A DNA stretch of 48,583 nucleotides from the NCBI GenBank assembly GCA_039180385.1, contig JBCDDJ010000002.1:1-48583 (forward strand), written 5' to 3'. Under the pieces are notes generated by a model. The model was not told where the DNA came from. It did no database searches and saw nothing but the letters and a program-made list of their open reading frames with translations. Positions 43,778-48,583 of the stretch are shown here, piece after piece (within the stretch, counting starts at the first letter, position 1; every line of letters begins with the position of its first letter). The DNA comes from SIO4C1 sp039180385. Its GTDB lineage: Bacteria; Cyanobacteriota; Cyanobacteriia; Phormidesmidales; Phormidesmidaceae. The translations under genes and the position numbers were made by a program.

Positions 43778-46700
43778 GAGACTTTCTCCTCCCGAATTGC
43801 GCTCAGTTCTTGTGCCAGCAAATCCGCCAGCTCGTCCTGCGATAGCTGATCCAGGGCGGCCTCAGCTGCAAGCTTTTCAGTCTCCTCAGCGACCTTGTTT
43901 TCAGACTCTGGCGGCTCCTCCAGGGCCAGCGCCTCGGCCAGATAGCCCGTCAGCGCCTCAATATTGGGATAGTCAAAGGCCATAGTGGTCGGAATCGTGC
44001 AGCCCAAACTGGTTTGCAGCCGGTTACGCAGCTCCACCGCCATGAGCGAATCCATCCCCAAATCGGCAAACCCCTGCTGCGGGTCAACCTGCTGGGCACT
44101 CAGCCCCAGCACCCTGGCCACCAGAGACTGAATCTGCCGAGAGAGCAGCGCCACCCGCTTGTGGGCAGGGGTCTGTCGCAGCTCTAGCAAGAGGGTGGGG
44201 GTCTGCGTCGCGGCCGGCTGCTGCGCCTGGAAAGACTGCAACATGGAGAGATTCAAATCAGGGGGCAGCTTCGCCAGATAGGTTTGCCAATCGACCGGCA
44301 GCACAGCGGCCTGGGCAAACCGAGGCTGCTCTAACAATTGGGCCATCAGGGTCAACCCGTGGGCGGGCTCGATCAGGCTCACCCCCTGGGCCGCCCAGCG
44401 CGCCTGGTTGCGACTGTGCAAAGCCGCCGCCATGCCACTCTCGGACCACGGTCCCCAGTTGATCGAGAGGGCCTTCAGGCCGAGGCTGTGGCGATAGTGG
44501 GCGAAGGCGTCCATAAAGGCATTGGCTGCCGCATAGTTGGCCTGCCCTGGGGAGCCCATCAGCGCCGAGACCGACGAGAAACACACGAAACAATCGAGAT
44601 CCTGATCTATCGAAAGCTGATGCAGCAGCCAGGAACCGGTGACCTTCGGCTGCATCACCCGCTCAAAGCGCTGCCACGACTGCCCGGTGAGCATGGCATC
44701 ATCCAGCACCCCGGCGGTGTGAAAGATGCCTTTAAGCGGAACGGTGATTTCCGCCAGGGCCGGTGCGATCGCATCCGCACTCGCCACATCCGCCCTGAGC
44801 ACCTGCACCGTCGCCCCGCCCCGCTGCAACCGCTGAATCACCTCCGTTGCCTGCTGAGACGGCGCACTGCGGCCCATCAGCGCAAGGTGCTTGGCACCCC
44901 GATCAACCAGCCAATGCGCCACCTGGAGGCCGAGCGACCCAAGCCCCCCGGTGATCAGATAGGTGCCTTTTGGAGTGACCTCAAAGGGAACCGCGGCATC
45001 AGGTGCCTGGGTGGGTGCAGCCTCAGTCGCGTCAGGGATAGAGATAACCACTTTGCCGATATGCCTGGCCTGGGCCATAAATCGAAACGCATCGACCATC
45101 TCACCGATGGGAAAAGAGACCAGGTTGAGGGGTTTCAGCGCCCCGGTCTCAAACAGCGCCATCAGCTCCCCCAGCAGCTGGCGAATCGTGGCAGGATTCT
45201 CTAGAGAAATGTTGAGTAGGTCAAAGGGTTCGTAGCGCACATCAGAGCGCTCCTCTGCCATTTGTTCAGACGACCAGATGCCGAGCTTGCCAATCTCAAC
45301 AAAGCGCCCCTGGTTTGCCAGCGCCTTGAGAGAATGGGAAATGAACTCCCCGTTGAGAGAATTGAGCACCACATCCATGCCTTCGCCCTCGGTGGCATCG
45401 AGCACCTGCTGGGCAAACTCCACCGAGCGAGAGTTGAATACGTGGGATACTCCCATCTCACGGAGTACCTCCCACTTCGGTTGACTGGCCGTGCCCCAAA
45501 CATCGGCCCCCAGCCATTGGGCAATCTGCACCGCCGCCTGACCGACCCCGCCCGCCGCCGAGTGAATCAGAACCTTTTCACCCGCTTTGAGCTGAGCCCG
45601 CTCATGCAGGGCATAGTAGGCTGTGAGAAAGGCAGTGGGAATGGTCGCCGCCTCATCAAAGCTGAGAGACGCTGGCTTGGGCACCACAAAGTCAGCCGGG
45701 ACATTAACAAAGGAGCTGAGACTGCCGATAGTTTGAGTCGCAATTACCGCATCGCCTACCTGTAAATCCGTGACGCCTTCGCCCACTGCGGCAACAATCC
45801 CCGCACACTCGCCTCCAAAGGGCAAGTCCTTCGTATCGGTAATGCCCATCTCCTCGGTAAAGGCCTTGAGCATGCCGAGGGCGTTGAGCACGTCGCGAAA
45901 GTTAAGCCCCACCGAACGCACCTGGATCTCGACCTCCCCAGGGCCAGGGGCTTTCCGGGTCATGGGTACCGTCTGAAGATTTTCCAGCACCCCGTACTCG
46001 CTGATGCGCACCTGAAAAGGATGGTCGGGCAGCGTGGAGGCATCGTTAGCGCTGAGTGAGGGCGCTTTGTAGCGCACTAGCCGAGCCGCGAAGCGTTGCC
46101 CATTGCGATAGGCGAGCTGATTGTCCTGCCCAGGGCTATAGATCTCATCCAGCAGCGATGGCAGGTCGCCCTCAACATCAAGACAGCGGCAGTGTAGTTC
46201 TGGGTGCTCAATCGCAATCACACGACCCAAACCCCATACCGAAGACTGATGGGGCTGTAGTAAGGTCTGGTTCGACCCAACCGCCTGCGCCCCCTGGGTG
46301 ATCAGCCATAGCCCGCCTTCGAGAGAACGCCTCTGGGTGCTGATAGCCTGTAGAAGATTTAAGACACTGCCACAGGTGTTCTGCTGAGACTTTTGAAGTG
46401 CTTGCACAGACAGCGAGGACACCTCAACGGGTGTCGAACCCCACTGGTGGAGAATGCCATGCACTGACGGTAAAGCAGCCAGCAGCTGGCCATACTGTTC
46501 TGACTGAGTGGGGTCTAGCTCAAAAACAGACTCTGAAACTTGCTTGAAGCGGCTTCCCATTGTCACCTGGGTGTAGCCTACCCCTGCGGTCTCAAGCTGC
46601 TCGAGTAGGGAACGGTCGCTATCTTCGGCAAAGACTAACCAGTGGTCCGTGGCATTGGGGGTCTCAGCCGTTGGCACCCCCACAGGCTGCCAATCAACCC

Positions 46701-48583
46701 GATACAGCCAGTTCTCCTCGGTGTCTTGCTGCAACACCCGCTGCAACACTCGCTTGGGAACTCGCTTGAGTGAGAGTCCCTGTAGCTGTGCCACGGGCTC
46801 ACCGGTTGCATCAAACAGCGAGATATTGACGACAATGTTGCGCCGCTTTGATTTCTTTGTGGTCTGCTCAGCCGACTGCAGCTCAACCTGACTCCAGAGA
46901 TTTCCCTGCACTGAACCTGTGACCGATAGCTGCTCAATCGCCACTGGCAGATAAGCCGCATCCTCACCCGAGGGCATCAGCGCCCCCAACACCTGAAAGC
47001 AGGCATCCAGCAGCGCCGGGTGCAGACAGTAGCCATTGGCGTCAATCCCGTCGGGCAGGCTCACTTCACCCAGCACGCTGGTCTCCGCCGGTTGCAGCTG
47101 CTGTACCCCCTGAAAGCTGGGACCGTAGGCCATGCCCTGGGCAGCGAGTTGCTGATAGAAAGCATTGGTTGAAACTGGCTCACCGTACTGCTGTTCAAGC
47201 TGCGACAGGTCCACAGCGGAAACATCAAGCGGACGATCTGCAGCACCCACCTGACCCGCCGCGTGACAGGTCCAGACGGGGTCTTCGTCCTGGGACTCAG
47301 CCAAACTGAAAATCTCAAATCGGAAAGTCTTCTCCAGGTCTGCCTCAGGGGAGAGCACCACCTGCACCGTTTGGGGCTGGGTACCCGAGAGCATCAGCGG
47401 CTGCTGAATAGAAACCGACTGAAGCTGCACGGCTTGCTGCTTGAGGGCCTGTTGACCCGCTGCCAGGGCCATCTCCAGGTAGGCGGTGGCGGGCACAATC
47501 ACCTGCTGATAGATTTGGTGGTCTTGCAGGTAGGGCTGGTGAGCAATACTCAGCTGCGTGGTGAATCGCACATCTTTGAGCCCCGCCAGGGCGAGACGCT
47601 GACCCAGCAGCGGATGGGCCGACGGGTTAAGGGCTAGACTGGGCGTTGTTACCTGAGACGAGACGTCCACCCAGTAGCGCTGTCGCTGGAAGGGATAGCC
47701 GGGCAAAACGACCTGCTGGCGAACGTAGTCAGCATCAAATGCACTCCAGTCAACCTTAGCCCCCGCAATGTGTAGCTGCCCCAGGCTGCTGAGCAGGGTC
47801 TGCCAGTGGGTCTGGGGGGGGCGCAGGCTAGGCAGCCAAAGCTGGCTTTCTGCTGCCACACACTGACGCCCCATCCCTAAGAGAAACGGTTTTGGTCCCA
47901 TCTCCAGATAGGCATCTGGGTTGAACTGGGCCAGGTGCTGCATGCCTTTGTAAAACTGCACGGGCTGACGCACGTGGCGACACCAGTAGTCGGCGGTGGC
48001 GATCTCTTCACCCACTGCCTCGCCCGTCACGTTTGAGATCAGATTGAGCTGGGGGGGATGATAGCTTACCTGCTCAGCTGCTTTTCTAAACTCGGCCAGC
48101 ATCGGCTCCATCTGGGCGGAGTGAAAGGCATGGGAGACGGCCAGCGCTTTGGTCTTAATGGGGTCCAGTTTGCAGACCACCTTATCCAGGTCGGCCTGGG
48201 GACCCGAGATGACAATGCTTTGGGGACCGTTGATGGCTGCGATCGCAACCTCCGAAAAATCCGCAATAGCCTGGTTAACCGTCGCCTCGTCCGCCAGCAC
48301 AGAGACCATCCCCCCCCCAGCGGGCAGGGTCTGCATCAGGCGACCGCGCTCGGCAATCAGTTTCAGGCCATCTTCAAGGCTAAAAACGCCCGCTACGCAG
48401 GCGGCCACATATTCACCCACACTGTGACCCATCACCACCGCCGGGCGAATCCCCCAGGAGAGCCAGAGCTGGGCCAGGGCATACTCCACGGCGAACAGCG
48501 CAGGCTGGGTATTGGCTGTTTGATTGAGGGCTGCTGTGGTGTCTTCAGAGCTAAACAACAGCTCTAGCAGGGGCTGCTTGAGC
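43774..48583 (-). CDS. PKS-A (5' end outside window): AT-DH-ER-KR-ACP visible
   Basis: The reading frame is open to the right window edge, so the KS and the N-terminal part of the AT lie outside; the apparent start near 48558 is not real. Numbered from that point, the AT has GHSVG (Ser46) and HAFH at 143-146 (malonyl). DH has His346, although the usual Gly of HxxxGxxxxP is Gln, and Asp517. A structural KR-like region comes next. The ER (about 850-1150) has HSAAGGVG, the KR (about 1180-1380) has GGLGSLG and a B-type LDD, and the ACP (about 1490-1560) has GMDS. Full reduction after one malonate extension is expected. It is the closest relative of PKS-C in the window and is joined to PKS-B by an ATGA overlap. 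Its Glu/Leu-rich tail is a probable docking helix. Confidence 0.95.
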   Translation of the reverse strand, partial: LKQPLLELLFSSEDTTAALNQTANTQPALFAVEYALAQLWLSWGIRPAVVMGHSVGEYVAACVAGVFSLEDGLKLIAERGRLMQTLPAGGGMVSVLADEATVNQAIADFSEVAIAAINGPQSIVISGPQADLDKVVCKLDPIKTKALAVSHAFHSAQMEPMLAEFRKAAEQVSYHPPQLNLISNVTGEAVGEEIATADYWCRHVRQPVQFYKGMQHLAQFNPDAYLEMGPKPFLLGMGRQCVAAESQLWLPSLRPPQTHWQTLLSSLGQLHIAGAKVDWSAFDADYVRQQVVLPGYPFQRQRYWVDVSSQVTTPSLALNPSAHPLLGQRLALAGLKDVRFTTQLSIAHQPYLQDHQIYQQVIVPATAYLEMALAAGQQALKQQAVQLQSVSIQQPLMLSGTQPQTVQVVLSPEADLEKTFRFEIFSLAESQDEDPVWTCHAAGQVGAADRPLDVSAVDLSQLEQQYGEPVSTNAFYQQLAAQGMAYGPSFQGVQQLQPAETSVLGEVSLPDGIDANGYCLHPALLDACFQVLGALMPSGEDAAYLPVAIEQLSVTGSVQGNLWSQVELQSAEQTTKKSKRRNIVVNISLFDATGEPVAQLQGLSLKRVPKRVLQRVLQQDTEENWLYRVDWQPVGVPTAETPNATDHWLVFAEDSDRSLLEQLETAGVGYTQVTMGSRFKQVSESVFELDPTQSEQYGQLLAALPSVHGILHQWGSTPVEVSSLSVQALQKSQQNTCGSVLNLLQAISTQRRSLEGGLWLITQGAQAVGSNQTLLQPHQSSVWGLGRVIAIEHPELHCRCLDVEGDLPSLLDEIYSPGQDNQLAYRNGQRFAARLVRYKAPSLSANDASTLPDHPFQVRISEYGVLENLQTVPMTRKAPGPGEVEIQVRSVGLNFRDVLNALGMLKAFTEEMGITDTKDLPFGGECAGIVAAVGEGVTDLQVGDAVIATQTIGSLSSFVNVPADFVVPKPASLSFDEAATIPTAFLTAYYALHERAQLKAGEKVLIHSAAGGVGQAAVQIAQWLGADVWGTASQPKWEVLREMGVSHVFNSRSVEFAQQVLDATEGEGMDVVLNSLNGEFISHSLKALANQGRFVEIGKLGIWSSEQMAEERSDVRYEPFDLLNISLENPATIRQLLGELMALFETGALKPLNLVSFPIGEMVDAFRFMAQARHIGKVVISIPDATEAAPTQAPDAAVPFEVTPKGTYLITGGLGSLGLQVAHWLVDRGAKHLALMGRSAPSQQATEVIQRLQRGGATVQVLRADVASADAIAPALAEITVPLKGIFHTAGVLDDAMLTGQSWQRFERVMQPKVTGSWLLHQLSIDQDLDCFVCFSSVSALMGSPGQANYAAANAFMDAFAHYRHSLGLKALSINWGPWSESGMAAALHSRNQARWAAQGVSLIEPAHGLTLMAQLLEQPRFAQAAVLPVDWQTYLAKLPPDLNLSMLQSFQAQQPAATQTPTLLLELRQTPAHKRVALLSRQIQSLVARVLGLSAQQVDPQQGFADLGMDSLMAVELRNRLQTSLGCTIPTTMAFDYPNIEALTGYLAEALALEEPPESENKVAEETEKLAAEAALDQLSQDELADLLAQELSAIREEKVS

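Noticed and set aside
48400..48558. Start codon of PKS-A near 48558
   Set aside because: The frame is open to the window edge and the sequence begins in the middle of an AT domain, so the true start is outside.

Overview
The window looks cyanobacterial. It carries repeated GCGATCGC (HIP1) octamers, a cyanobacterial-type tRNA-Val remnant and a DevB/DevC/DevA exporter. Nearly everything real lies on the minus strand, so genes are read from right to left. Nothing in the window fixes the genus; a filamentous, secondary-metabolite-rich cyanobacterium is the best guess.

Right part (48583 to about 25160). One tightly packed operon starts beyond the window edge. Three extending PKS proteins come first: PKS-A (5' end missing; AT-DH-ER-KR-ACP visible), PKS-B (KS-AT-KR-ACP) and PKS-C (KS-AT-DH-ER-KR-ACP). 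PKS-D (KS-AT-ACP) follows; its KS and AT have lost key catalytic residues. Next are a protein with an N-terminal TubC_N-like docking domain and an unrecognised body, an SDR oxidoreductase, a sulfotransferase and a GPH/MFS-type transporter. A GT1 glycosyltransferase, a leftover fragment of a second transporter copy and a GT32 (OCH1-like) glycosyltransferase continue on the same strand. A, B and C are joined by ATGA start/stop overlaps.

Middle (about 21.1 to 14.6 kb). A 1.3-kb gene-poor stretch holds a 14-bp tandem repeat, several hairpins and a possible RTX-protein remnant. It is followed by a large SBBP beta-propeller protein and a secreted protein of beta-propeller-like appearance.

Left part (14.6 to 0.67 kb). 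PKS-E (KS-AT-DH-ER-KR-ACP-ACP) is fused to a C-terminal PlsC-type acyltransferase. It is translationally coupled to a TauD/SyrP-like Fe(II)/2-oxoglutarate oxygenase. Then come DevB, two different DevC permeases in tandem, and a DevA ATPase carrying a C-terminal response-regulator receiver domain.

Left edge (1 to 666). The 3' half of a tRNA-Val directly abuts an array of TGTC-TTAACA repeats that looks like the end of a Tn7-like transposon. This suggests an integration hot spot at the island boundary.

Working model (inference): the PKS proteins build a long, mostly saturated chain with at least one hydroxyl, from malonyl units. PKS-D and the TubC_N protein handle it without further extension, and glycosyl- and sulfotransferases decorate it. 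PKS-E makes or finishes an acyl chain and releases it by acyl transfer through its PlsC domain, since no thioesterase is visible. The DevBCCA pump exports the (glyco/sulfo)lipid, as DevBCA does for heterocyst glycolipids. The receiver domain on DevA would tie export to a phosphorelay.
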